Positions 17,102 to 24,266 of a stretch of 64,000 nucleotides of DNA are shown piece after piece. Position 1 is the stretch's first letter, and each line of letters begins with the position of its first letter. Below the pieces are notes generated by a model. It did not search any database. It was not told where the DNA came from and saw only the letters and a list, made by a program, of their open reading frames with translations. The DNA lies in assembly GCF_025685545.1 (NCBI RefSeq), contig NZ_JAGSYC010000018.1:1-64000 (forward strand). The letters run 5' to 3'. The translations under genes and the position numbers were made by a program. The DNA is from Granulicella paludicola (GTDB lineage Bacteria; Acidobacteriota; Terriglobia; Terriglobales; Acidobacteriaceae).

Positions 17102-20100
17102 ATGAAACAAATTACACGCTGCTTCCTCTTGATCCTCAGCCTATCCCTCCTCTCTACTGGCCTCTTGCTGCATGCCCAGGTCACAGGTGCTCGCCTGACG
17201 GGTCAGGTCACGGACGCAACCGGGGCCGTCATCCCACAGGCGTCTGTAGTCATCACCAACACAGGCACCAACGCCACCGTGAAGATCACCTCCGACCAGC
17301 AGGGTGAGTACACCGCGCCTCCACTTGCACCCGGTCCCTACAAGATCCTCACCTCCGCCAGCGGCTTCGCCGACACGCTCCAGACAAACATCACGCTCAC
17401 CATTGGCGAGAACGCCACGATCAACGTAGTTCTCAAGAACGGCGCCGCCACAGATACCGTCAATGTCACATCGGACGTGGCCATCATCAACGCCAGCACG
17501 GCCGAGATCAGCGCCGTTGTCGGCGAAGATTCCATCAAGGAGCTGCCTCTCAACGGCCGCGATCCCTCCAGCCTCGTCTTCCTGACGACTGGAGTCACCA
17601 ACGAGCTGCAGTCCCAGGCATCCACCCTGCCTTCGACAAATTCTTTCCCGACCCAGTCCAGCGGCTCGGCCGGTGGTGGTCGACAGGGCAGCACATACTA
17701 TCTGCTCGACGGCGTCACCAACATGGACTACTACGCTCTGCTCGCAGCACCGTTCCCGAACGCGGATGCGACTCAAGAGTTTCGCGTCATCTCGAATAAT
17801 TTCGATGCCCGCTATGGTTCCTCTCCCGGCGCCGTCGTCAGCATCCAGAGCAAGGGTGGTTCGAACAACTTCCACGGTGGCAGCTTCGAGTTCCTCCGCA
17901 ACGCCGAACTCAATGCCTCAAACTACTTCAGCCATACTCGCGATCCGCTCAAGAGGAGCCAGTTCGGCGGCTACCTTGGCGGCCCGATCAAGAAGGACAA
18001 GCTCTTCTTCTTCGCCAACTATCAAGGCACGCGCGCAAGCACCGTATCCACCCAGAACTCCACCTACACCCCTACGGCGGCTATGCTCGCGGGTGACTTC
18101 AGCGCCGTCGCCGTCAATCTCAAGGCCCCCTTCGCGACGGTCAACGGCAAGCGAAACCAGATTGACCCAGCGCTCTTCAGTCCAGGTGCCGTTGCCATCG
18201 CCGCTTCGCTGCCCCTGGGCGGCGACCCCGCCACCGGCCTCACCAACTTCATCTCACCCAAACAGAAAGACAGTTACAACGAAGGCACCGCCCGTATCGA
18301 CTACATCCTCAACGATCGCCAGCGCCTTTTCGTCCGCAACTTTATGTACAACTTCGACCAGCCTGGACTCGGCACCCCCGGCAACCTACTCAGTGGCGTT
18401 CAGGGGCTTCACGGCATTTACCTCAACGACGCTATCAATCATTCCTGGACTCTCAGCCAGAATCTCCTGAACAGCATTACCGCCTACTACCAGTCTTTTG
18501 ATTTCCGCTCAGGCACAGCACTGTTCAACAAGAACGTCCAGCAGGAATGCCTCTCAAAGTACATCTCCGTTTCCGATCCCGTGGGCTCGTGCTATATCGG
18601 CGGCTTCTCCGCCATCGACGGCAACTCCCTGTACGGCGGTGCGCTCGGCTTCAGCCTCTTCTCGGGTTCGGTCAACGACACCCGCCGCCGCAACTGGGGC
18701 GTCTCCGATACAGTCACCTTCACCCACGGCAGAAATACCATGTACTTCGGCGCCGACATTCTCCACCGCTACACCCATGAAAGCTCAGGCAACGGGGCCA
18801 ACCCCATCGTCGGCATTGCGAACTCCTTCACTGGCTTTACCCTCTCGGACTTCCTGCTCGGCGACGTCAACAGCTTCTCGCAGAACGCTGGCGAAAGCGG
18901 CAGCGTTAGTGGCTGGATGACTGGCTACTACGCCCAGGACCAGTACAAGGTCCGTCCCAACCTTACAGTCAACGCCGGTCTGCGCTGGGACCCTTACACT
19001 CCTCTAAAGATCGCAGGAGGTCGCGGGGCCGCCTTCGTTCCCGGTCAGCAGAGCACACGCTATCCCAATGCTCCTAGAGGCGTTGTCTTCCCAGGTGACA
19101 CCGGCGTCAACGATGCCATCATGCCCACATCCTGGCTCTACTTCGAGCCGCGCATCGGCATCGCCTACCAGCCCGCACCCAAGACCAGTGTTCGCGCTGG
19201 CTTCGGTCTGTTCACCACCCCACTCGAAGACGCCAGCTACAACCATGTCTACGACACTGCACCCTTCGATCCGTCCTTCTCGCTGAACGCTGGCAGCACC
19301 CCCATCTCGCTTGATCGTCCCTGGAGCGGCTTCGGGGCCACCGGTGGCGTCAGCCCCTTCCCGCCGTTCGCATCGCCCTCTGTCATCCCCGCATCCAACT
19401 CGACTTTTACCTTACCCATGCAGCTTGGCGCGGTATTCCCCAAGAACTTCCGCCTCGCCGTCGTGCAAAGCTGGAACCTTTCGATCGAACAGCAGTTTAC
19501 AGACACGCTCGCTCTTCACATCGCCTACGTGGGAAGCCAGACGTACCACCTCTCCACTCCCATCGAGCTCAATCCCGGATCGCTCTCGAATCCTGGCGAC
19601 ACCCGTTCCATGACGAACTTTGGCTCCATCATCCAGGTCCAGACGGGGGGCACTGCGAGCTATAACTCCCTCCAGGTCGGGTTCGAAAAGCGACTCTCCC
19701 GTAGCATCCAGTTCCAGTCCAACTTCACCTGGTCGCATGCCTTTGATGTCGGCGGTTCGGGGGACCCCTCGTTCGAATCCAGCGTTAGCGATCCCCACAA
19801 CATTGGCCACGACCATGGCCCATCGAGCCTTAACTACCCGATCGTTTCGGTTTCGAACTTCATTTACCAGGCACCTAAACTTCACAACTTCAATCCCATC
19901 GTGCGAAGCGTTCTCGGTGGCTGGTCGCTCAGCGGTCTTATTACCCTGCAGTCCGGACCACCCTTTACCATCAACGGCGGTAACGGGAACAATAACTCCG
20001 GATTCTTGGTGTACCAGGACCGTGCCGATCTTACAGGGGCGCCTCTGCAGGTAAGGCAGGGTAGTAAGGCGAACTGGCTCAGCCACTACTTCAACGCCGC

Positions 20101-20377
20101 TGCCTTCACGGTCAATGCCGTCGGGACTGCTGGCAACTCACCTAAGTACCTGATCCAGGAGGCTCCAATCTACACGGCTGACCTCGGCGTGCAAAAGAAC
20201 TGGACCTACCTCGAGCACTACAATCTGCAGCTCCGTTTCGAGGCGTTCAACGCGCTCAACCATCCCAGCTTCGGCCAGCCGGATTCGAACCCAGACGACT
20301 CGAACTTCGGTGCCATCACATCGAGCGGTCCCATCCCGGCCCGTGTGGGTCAGGCAGCTCTAAAACTTACGTTCTAA
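17102..20377 (+). CDS. TonB-dependent receptor with N-terminal CarboxypepD_reg domain (Oar-like)
   Basis: A 1,091-residue outer-membrane transporter. Signal peptide (about 1-25), then a carboxypeptidase-regulatory Ig-like domain (about 30-110: GQVTDATGAVIPQASVVITN), a plug domain (about 125-240: ELPLNGRDPSSLVFLTTGVT, YYLLDGVTNMDYY, EFRVISNNFDARYGSSPGA) and a long beta-barrel that ends in TF after LKL, a usual outer-membrane C-terminus. Large receptors of this type in Acidobacteria import oligosaccharides or siderophores. Here it closes the GH89 locus, so the ligand is probably an amino-sugar glycan. Start at 17102; upstream in-frame sequence lies inside the previous gene. A terminator follows. 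Confidence 0.92.
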   Translation: MKQITRCFLLILSLSLLSTGLLLHAQVTGARLTGQVTDATGAVIPQASVVITNTGTNATVKITSDQQGEYTAPPLAPGPYKILTSASGFADTLQTNITLTIGENATINVVLKNGAATDTVNVTSDVAIINASTAEISAVVGEDSIKELPLNGRDPSSLVFLTTGVTNELQSQASTLPSTNSFPTQSSGSAGGGRQGSTYYLLDGVTNMDYYALLAAPFPNADATQEFRVISNNFDARYGSSPGAVVSIQSKGGSNNFHGGSFEFLRNAELNASNYFSHTRDPLKRSQFGGYLGGPIKKDKLFFFANYQGTRASTVSTQNSTYTPTAAMLAGDFSAVAVNLKAPFATVNGKRNQIDPALFSPGAVAIAASLPLGGDPATGLTNFISPKQKDSYNEGTARIDYILNDRQRLFVRNFMYNFDQPGLGTPGNLLSGVQGLHGIYLNDAINHSWTLSQNLLNSITAYYQSFDFRSGTALFNKNVQQECLSKYISVSDPVGSCYIGGFSAIDGNSLYGGALGFSLFSGSVNDTRRRNWGVSDTVTFTHGRNTMYFGADILHRYTHESSGNGANPIVGIANSFTGFTLSDFLLGDVNSFSQNAGESGSVSGWMTGYYAQDQYKVRPNLTVNAGLRWDPYTPLKIAGGRGAAFVPGQQSTRYPNAPRGVVFPGDTGVNDAIMPTSWLYFEPRIGIAYQPAPKTSVRAGFGLFTTPLEDASYNHVYDTAPFDPSFSLNAGSTPISLDRPWSGFGATGGVSPFPPFASPSVIPASNSTFTLPMQLGAVFPKNFRLAVVQSWNLSIEQQFTDTLALHIAYVGSQTYHLSTPIELNPGSLSNPGDTRSMTNFGSIIQVQTGGTASYNSLQVGFEKRLSRSIQFQSNFTWSHAFDVGGSGDPSFESSVSDPHNIGHDHGPSSLNYPIVSVSNFIYQAPKLHNFNPIVRSVLGGWSLSGLITLQSGPPFTINGGNGNNNSGFLVYQDRADLTGAPLQVRQGSKANWLSHYFNAAAFTVNAVGTAGNSPKYLIQEAPIYTADLGVQKNWTYLEHYNLQLRFEAFNALNHPSFGQPDSNPDDSNFGAITSSGPIPARVGQAALKLTF

Positions 20378-20394
20378 CGTTGACCTCAAACTAC

Positions 20395-20434
20395 CATGGC
20401 CAGATAGCTCAAACCTATCTGGCCATGCTTTTTG
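20395..20434 (+). terminator. Rho-independent terminator after the TonB-dependent receptor
   Basis: CATGGCCAGATAG (20395-20407) and CTATCTGGCCATG (20415-20427) form a perfect 13-base stem with a 7-base loop, followed by CTTTTTG. It ends the glycan operon 18 bases after the stop codon. Confidence 0.92.
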
Positions 20435-20467
20435 CTTGCACGTACACTATCGGACTAAATAGATTCT

Positions 20468-20845
20468 TCATTGAATCTGGTAATGGAAGTTGCTAAAGTC
20501 CACATATCCTCGGTCCATTACGCTGTTCAAGGTATAGAGCCCGACTCTATCACCGCGATACGCTCCCAATGATAGGCGATAGGGATTTCCAATTTCCTTG
20601 AATTTCAAGCCATCCATGCTGTAGCTGAAATGTGCGAAGCCCTCAACACCCCATGTTGAACGGAGCCAGACATCTCCGGCAGCTACGACTGGTCCCGCTG
20701 TTGCATCTTCTTGATCGAAGCGCAGCAGCCTCCTTATTTTCCCTGTTTGAACGACGGCGATCCTGCAGTTTGCTTTCGCAAAGTGCGCCAAACCGCCTTC
20801 CTGCTTGTCGACCAATCCTCTGACGTCCATCTTCACGATCACCTC
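20468..20845 (-). pseudogene. C-terminal fragment of a GH43 beta-xylosidase
   Basis: The minus-strand frame ending at TGA 20468 reads EGGLAHFAKANCRIAVVQTG, GDVWLRSTWGVEGFAHFSYS, YRLSLGAYRGDRVGLYTLN and DRGYVDFSNFHYQIQ. This is the concanavalin-like C-terminal domain of GH43 beta-xylosidases/arabinofuranosidases. The five-bladed catalytic domain that should precede it is absent. At about 20845 the sequence changes to an unrelated oxidoreductase on the other strand. No signal or start belongs to this fragment, so it is a remnant. Confidence 0.75.
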
Positions 20846-20850
20846 TGCTT

Positions 20851-21435
20851 TTGCAACCCTGGCGGAACGTTGCGTTAGAACTTCAAAAGGGCGAGACACT
20901 TCTGGTGCGGGGCGGAACTACGTCTGTGGGGCTAGCTGCAGCTGCGATTGCGAAGAACTTCGAAGCGCACGTGAGCTCCACGACGCGTAATCCTGACCGT
21001 ATCGCGATGCTGCGCTTGTCAGGCGCGGACGAGGTATTTCAGGACGGCGGGGCCATTGCGGAGGACGTTCGCCGCGCCTATCCAAAGGGCGTTGATAAAG
21101 TACTCGAACTCATTGGTACCACCACGCTTGAGGACTCCCTTCATTGCGCCCGCGAGGGCGGCGTGGTTTGTATAACTGGCATCGTCGGCAACAAGTGGGC
21201 GTTCGAGAACTTCGCGCCGATGGAGAAGATTCCTACAGCCGTGTGCCTCACTTCGTACGCGGGAGAATCTGCAGATTTCATGAGCACTCCTCTGGAGGAA
21301 CTCTCTCAACAGATTGCCGCTGGCACCTTGAGAGTTCAGATAGGCCGCGTCTTCCAGATAGATCAGATTGTGGAGGCTCATCGGCTCATGGAAGAGAATA
21401 AGGCTGGCGGCAAGATCGTGATTCTTGTTCCTTAG
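20851..21435 (+). pseudogene. N-terminally truncated zinc-type alcohol dehydrogenase/quinone reductase
   Basis: The frame covers the Rossmann-fold half of an MDR-family NADPH:quinone reductase: ELQKGETLLVRGGTTSVGLA (nucleotide-binding loop), ISSTTRNP-like strand, GADEVFQDGG, GVDKVLELIGTTTLEDSL, GGVVCITGIVGNKW and the C-terminal RVFQIDQIVEAHRLMEENKA. The catalytic N-terminal domain (about 130 residues) is missing. The frame begins at TTG 20851 with no proper ribosome binding site. Its lost N-terminus lies at the same point where the opposite-strand GH43 gene also loses its N-terminus. Confidence 0.75.
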
Positions 21436-21640
21436 GCATGCTGTAGCATCTTCGGCAACCTAATTCGACTACTCCCGCAAAACGGCGTTATCGGAAGGTT
21501 CAGGCCGTTGTTGCAGAAAATGCGATTTTGAAGGAGTTTGGGCGGTGGCGACTTCCTGCAAAGCGAACACGTTGACGCTTTGCGAAGCTTGTTCGGCATC
21601 ACGCGGGGTCGTAAAAGCTCTTAAGCGGACAAGCGATAAG

Positions 21641-22468
21641 TTATTGGGTTACGTTGGATCCTTTAATTTCGAAGTTCGGGGGTGGTTGGAACAGCGACGG
21701 GTCGGGATCGCCGCGCGTGAAGTTGGTCACTTCATAGCTGCTCGTCCCCAGAGCTTCATTATTGATGATATCCAGCAAAATCATTCGGTACTCGTCGGAT
21801 GTCCATCTTTCCTCCACCTCCGTGTAGGGCCGCTGATTGATTTGCAATCCTGCTGCGGAACTGTTGTTTAGAGCGCCCGCCGGAAAGGTCGTAGTGATTC
21901 GCATGCCGCTTGCCTCAAGCCCTACGATGGTGCGCTTGCCTAAATCTTCTACTTTGCGATGGATATGGATCTCAGCTTCCGGGTCTTGGTCAGAGGCTTG
22001 GCTCACGATCCGCATCCGATTCAATTCCTGTTGTGCTGTAGATGGATCATCTTGCTTGATCGATCCAATCTTTACGTACGCCACAAGCGCAGGCAAGATG
22101 TAACCCACTCGCCACGAAGTGAAGGTATTGGCGACAGGATCATTGACGAGGACAGAGCCCACCCAGCGCGGCTGGCCACCCGCCTGACTGCAGCCAACCG
22201 GGTCGTCGAGGCGTGTGCGGCCTTGGCTGTCTCGTGCCTGAGATGAAGTCGTGACACCGCCGTCAGTTTTAGCGCCGTTGGCAGACACCATGCCTGACTT
22301 GATGACCGCCGTAAGTGTGTAGGGCGTACCAATTCCGATGCGGCTAGTTCCTAGGGACACCCCGCCAGGAAAACCAGGGGGCGTGCAGTAGAACTGCGCT
22401 GCTTGGGCAAGCGCTCCGATTGGAAAACTGACGGCGAGGGCTAATGCTAAGACAATCTTCGACACCAT
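21641..22468 (-). CDS. Exported protein of unknown function, acidobacterial family
   Basis: A 275-residue protein with a clear signal peptide (MVSKIVLALALAVSFPIGAL then AQA). The middle carries GTPYTLTAVIKSG, ARDSQGRTRLDD and a C-terminal half with RKVEDLGKRTIVGLEASGMR, TTFPAGALNN and PDPSLFQPPPNFEI. I recognise this arrangement from a large group of secreted acidobacterial proteins, in which a DSQGRTR block is followed by a LG-TIEGV-A-GTR block and a final DPSLFQ block. Their function is not known. It stands alone between two scarred regions, so its neighbours give no hint. Confidence 0.7.
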   Translation of the reverse strand: MVSKIVLALALAVSFPIGALAQAAQFYCTPPGFPGGVSLGTSRIGIGTPYTLTAVIKSGMVSANGAKTDGGVTTSSQARDSQGRTRLDDPVGCSQAGGQPRWVGSVLVNDPVANTFTSWRVGYILPALVAYVKIGSIKQDDPSTAQQELNRMRIVSQASDQDPEAEIHIHRKVEDLGKRTIVGLEASGMRITTTFPAGALNNSSAAGLQINQRPYTEVEERWTSDEYRMILLDIINNEALGTSSYEVTNFTRGDPDPSLFQPPPNFEIKGSNVTQ

Positions 22469-22595
22469 AGTTGAACTCCGAGATGCTCGCGGCTAGAGGA
22501 TACTCCGGCGGCAGTCTGTGAGACAAACAATTTCCGTGAAACGCCGGCGGTCTCAACGGGTCGATGCAACACTATCTGATTTGGAGGTGGTGTTG

Positions 22596-22665
22596 ATGAG
22601 ACAAGGGAGACGGTACGGTCTTTCTGCGGAGCAGAAGGCCGAGATATGGCAGCGTCGGAAGGTTC
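22596..22665 (+). mobile_element. IS30-type transposase N-terminal fragment
   Basis: After GGAGG and ATG at 22596 the sequence reads MRQGRRYGLSAEQKAEIWQR, the opening of IS30-family transposases that normally continue with a WKAG and HEIGR block. The match ends after about 22 codons, where IS110-type sequence begins. Confidence 0.5.
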
Positions 22666-22669
22666 GTGG

Positions 22670-22885
22670 CGTAGTTGCCGAAAGACGGATGATCAGCTGG
22701 ACCTCCAGGCGATACACTGCGTGCGCGACCGACTGATCTCGCGGCGCACAGCCGTCATCAACCAGTTGAGGGCATTCCTGCTTGAACGAGGAATGGTATT
22801 CGCTCAGACGCCAGCGAAGCTCAAGGCCGCCATGGCCGACATGGACGACATCCTCGAGAACGCGGAAGCGAATCTGACACCGCAG
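22670..22885 (+). mobile_element. IS110-family transposase internal fragment
   Basis: The plus strand reads KTDDQLDLQAIHCVRDRLIS, RRTAVINQLRAFLLERGMVF and PAKLKAAMADMDDILENAEA up to NLTPQ. This is the region after the DEDD catalytic domain of IS110-family transposases. Both ends of the gene are missing. It is sandwiched between IS30- and IS3-type fragments. Confidence 0.7.
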
Positions 22886-22887
22886 AC

Positions 22888-23206
22888 GAGCAGCCTTACG
22901 CCTGCCCGCGGGCTTCATCCGCTTCAGCATCAGACCTTCATCCTTGCACAGCCGGTACACCAGATACTTGCCAACATCCCAGCCTTCGCGGTTCAACAGC
23001 ACGCGGATCTTGCGGTATCCATAGCGCACTCTTGCCTGAGCGATCTCGCGGATACGCATCCGCAATTCAGTCCGTGGATCAAGGCAGCTCCGGTAGCGAT
23101 ATGTCCCACGCGTCACGCGCAGAAGACGGCAGGCATAGCGCTTGCTCGCCCCATAGCTGCTCATGAACCGATCGACCATCGGTCCACGCCGTGAAGGCTT
23201 CACCAT
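22888..23206 (-). pseudogene. IS3-family OrfB, N-terminal fragment
   Basis: The frame from 23206 reads MVKPSRRGPMVDRFMSSYGA, RVTRGTYRYRSCLDPRTELR and ARVRYGYRKIRVLLNREGW, the HTH_21 domain, up to LKRMKPAGRRKAA. It then breaks into unrelated sequence. The integrase-type DDE domain is missing. Confidence 0.7.
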
Positions 23207-23208
23207 TT

Positions 23209-23468
23209 TTTGAGAGCACATCCTGCGACATCGTCTTGTCCAGTGTTAGGTCAGCCACCAACCGCTTCAAGCGCATGTTCTCCTCTTGTAGCTGTGCCTT
23301 CTGACGAACCTGATCGACCTCCAGCCCGGCGTACTTCGCCTTCCAGCGATAGAACGTCTGCTCGCTGACCCCTGCCTTACGGATCACCTCAGCCACAAGA
23401 ACGCCCACCTCCGCCTGCCTCAACACATCGACGATCTGCTCCAAAGAAAAACGCTTCTTCTTCTCCAT
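23209..23468 (-). pseudogene. IS3-family OrfA
   Basis: From ATG at 23468 the frame reads MEKKKRFSLEQIVDVLRQAE, the HTH part with EQTFYRWKAKYAGLEVDQVR, and the leucine-zipper part LQEENMRLKRLVADLTLDKT. Relatives end in DVLSKKW at a seven-A slippery run that lets ribosomes shift into OrfB. Here the run has six A (23206-23211 read on the minus strand), so OrfA runs on out of its normal stop to 23079. That is a one-base loss at the frameshift site itself. Confidence 0.7.
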
Positions 23469-23552
23469 CCAAAGCCTCCACCCTCTCAGGTCAGGTTTGG
23501 GCCGAAGACTACACTTGCTTTGGTTCAAAAATACCGAGGCCGATCAGCTTCG

Positions 23553-24096
23553 TCATGTCCGTACGGGCACGTCCGTACGTGCCAAGACCTCGCGAAGGTA
23601 CAGGCTTCCATGACCTGCGGCCTCAATCGCAAGTTCAGTTCGACCGTCAGCCACAAACTCGTAATGGCAGAGGAGGGTCGCTATCTTGGTGGAAAGCGTC
23701 TGCAACCGAAAGGTTGACGGAGCGGCCTCACCATACTTTCCGTGGGCATAGCGGTTCCTAAGGCGAACGATCTCGCCAATCAAAGAGGCTTGGTCGTCAG
23801 TGATAGCTGTGCTACAGGCTTCCGGTATCAAGCAAAAAAAGGCGCTCGAATTTTAGCCTGAGACTGAGGCTCTTCAGAGACGCAGTCTGCCCACAAAGCC
23901 ATTCGACGTACTGGACATTACCGGTTAAGGACGCCACTACGGAGGCAGGTTCTTCGTCGGAACCGCCAAAGGTGTAGCCGAACCACTCTTCGCCTTCTTC
24001 ATCGAACTCGACCGTGGTTAGATCGTACAGTCGGGAGCAGGTCCTTAGTTGTGGGGATGGATGTGGGGTTAAAAACAACCCCACAAGTAACCCCAC
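23553..24096 (-). pseudogene. Frameshifted HEPN-domain gene (possible defence-type remnant)
   Basis: Two overlapping minus-strand frames give one protein. The first (24096-23812) contains LTTVEFDEEGEEWFGYTFGG and ends LSLRLKFERLFLLDTGSL. The second (23831-23553) continues ITDDQASLIGEIVRLRNRYA followed by HGKYGEA. RNRYAH fits the R-x4-H motif of HEPN ribonucleases. A frameshift near 23820 joins them. I infer an ApeA/HEPN-like protein; the family assignment is weak beyond the motif. The gene lies between an IS remnant and a cut tRNA gene, as expected for cargo of a decayed integrative element. Confidence 0.45.
24063..24084. repeat. GTGGGGTT inverted repeat next to the tRNA-Gly scar
   Basis: GTGGGGTT (24063-24070) and AACCCCAC (24077-24084) form a perfect 8-base stem. 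A third AACCCCAC follows at 24090-24097, and GTGGGGTT recurs at 24124-24131. Clusters of this kind are usual at arm-type binding sites of tyrosine integrases, which fits the adjacent tRNA gene cut in its anticodon loop. Confidence 0.45.
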
Positions 24097-24171
24097 ACGG
24101 ATACCGACTTGTGCTATTTTTGAGTGGGGTTGAGTGATTTCAAGTTGCTGAAAATGCGGGACTTGGGCGCG

Positions 24172-24208
24172 TTGGGAAGCTGACGTTCTGCCACTGAACT
24201 ACTCCCGC
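24172..24208 (-). tRNA. 5' half of tRNA-Gly(TCC), cut at the end of the anticodon loop
   Basis: On the minus strand 24208-24172 reads as a tRNA-Gly start: acceptor GCGGGAG, TA, D-stem GTTC with loop and GAAC, then G, anticodon stem TCAGC and loop TTCCCAA with anticodon TCC. Exactly 37 bases are present, up to tRNA position 38. The 3' half (second anticodon strand, T arm, acceptor) is absent and replaced by unrelated sequence beginning CGCG. Anticodon loops are a standard crossover point for tyrosine integrases, so this is probably an attachment-site scar after excision or deletion. Confidence 0.7.
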
Positions 24209-24266
24209 TCAGTGCTGCGATTATAGCGTCTCCCGCGCCCCCTTGGGTAGCCGCTGTACGCCCGAC

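Larger units (their letters stand above)
22886..23520 (-). mobile_element. IS3-family element remnant (orfA plus start of orfB)
   Basis: An IS3-family element whose 3' part is lost at about 22886, where it abuts the IS110 fragment. The upstream end, with about 50 non-coding bases before OrfA, lies near 23520. The element cannot transpose itself because the DDE catalytic domain of OrfB is absent. Confidence 0.75.

Noticed and set aside
21480-21580. Possible transposase snippet (YRKVQAVVAENAILKE) upstream of the exported protein
   Set aside because: Too short and generic (coiled-coil-like) to assign to a family.
22646-23194. A single 182-codon plus-strand gene over the IS zone
   Set aside because: Only the first 80 codons are IS110-like; the rest is antisense of the IS3 remnant, so it is a chance fusion and not a gene.
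24063-24131. GTGGGGTT/AACCCCAC repeats as a CRISPR remnant
   Set aside because: Units are only eight bases, irregularly spaced and in both orientations; integrase-site repeats are a better reading.
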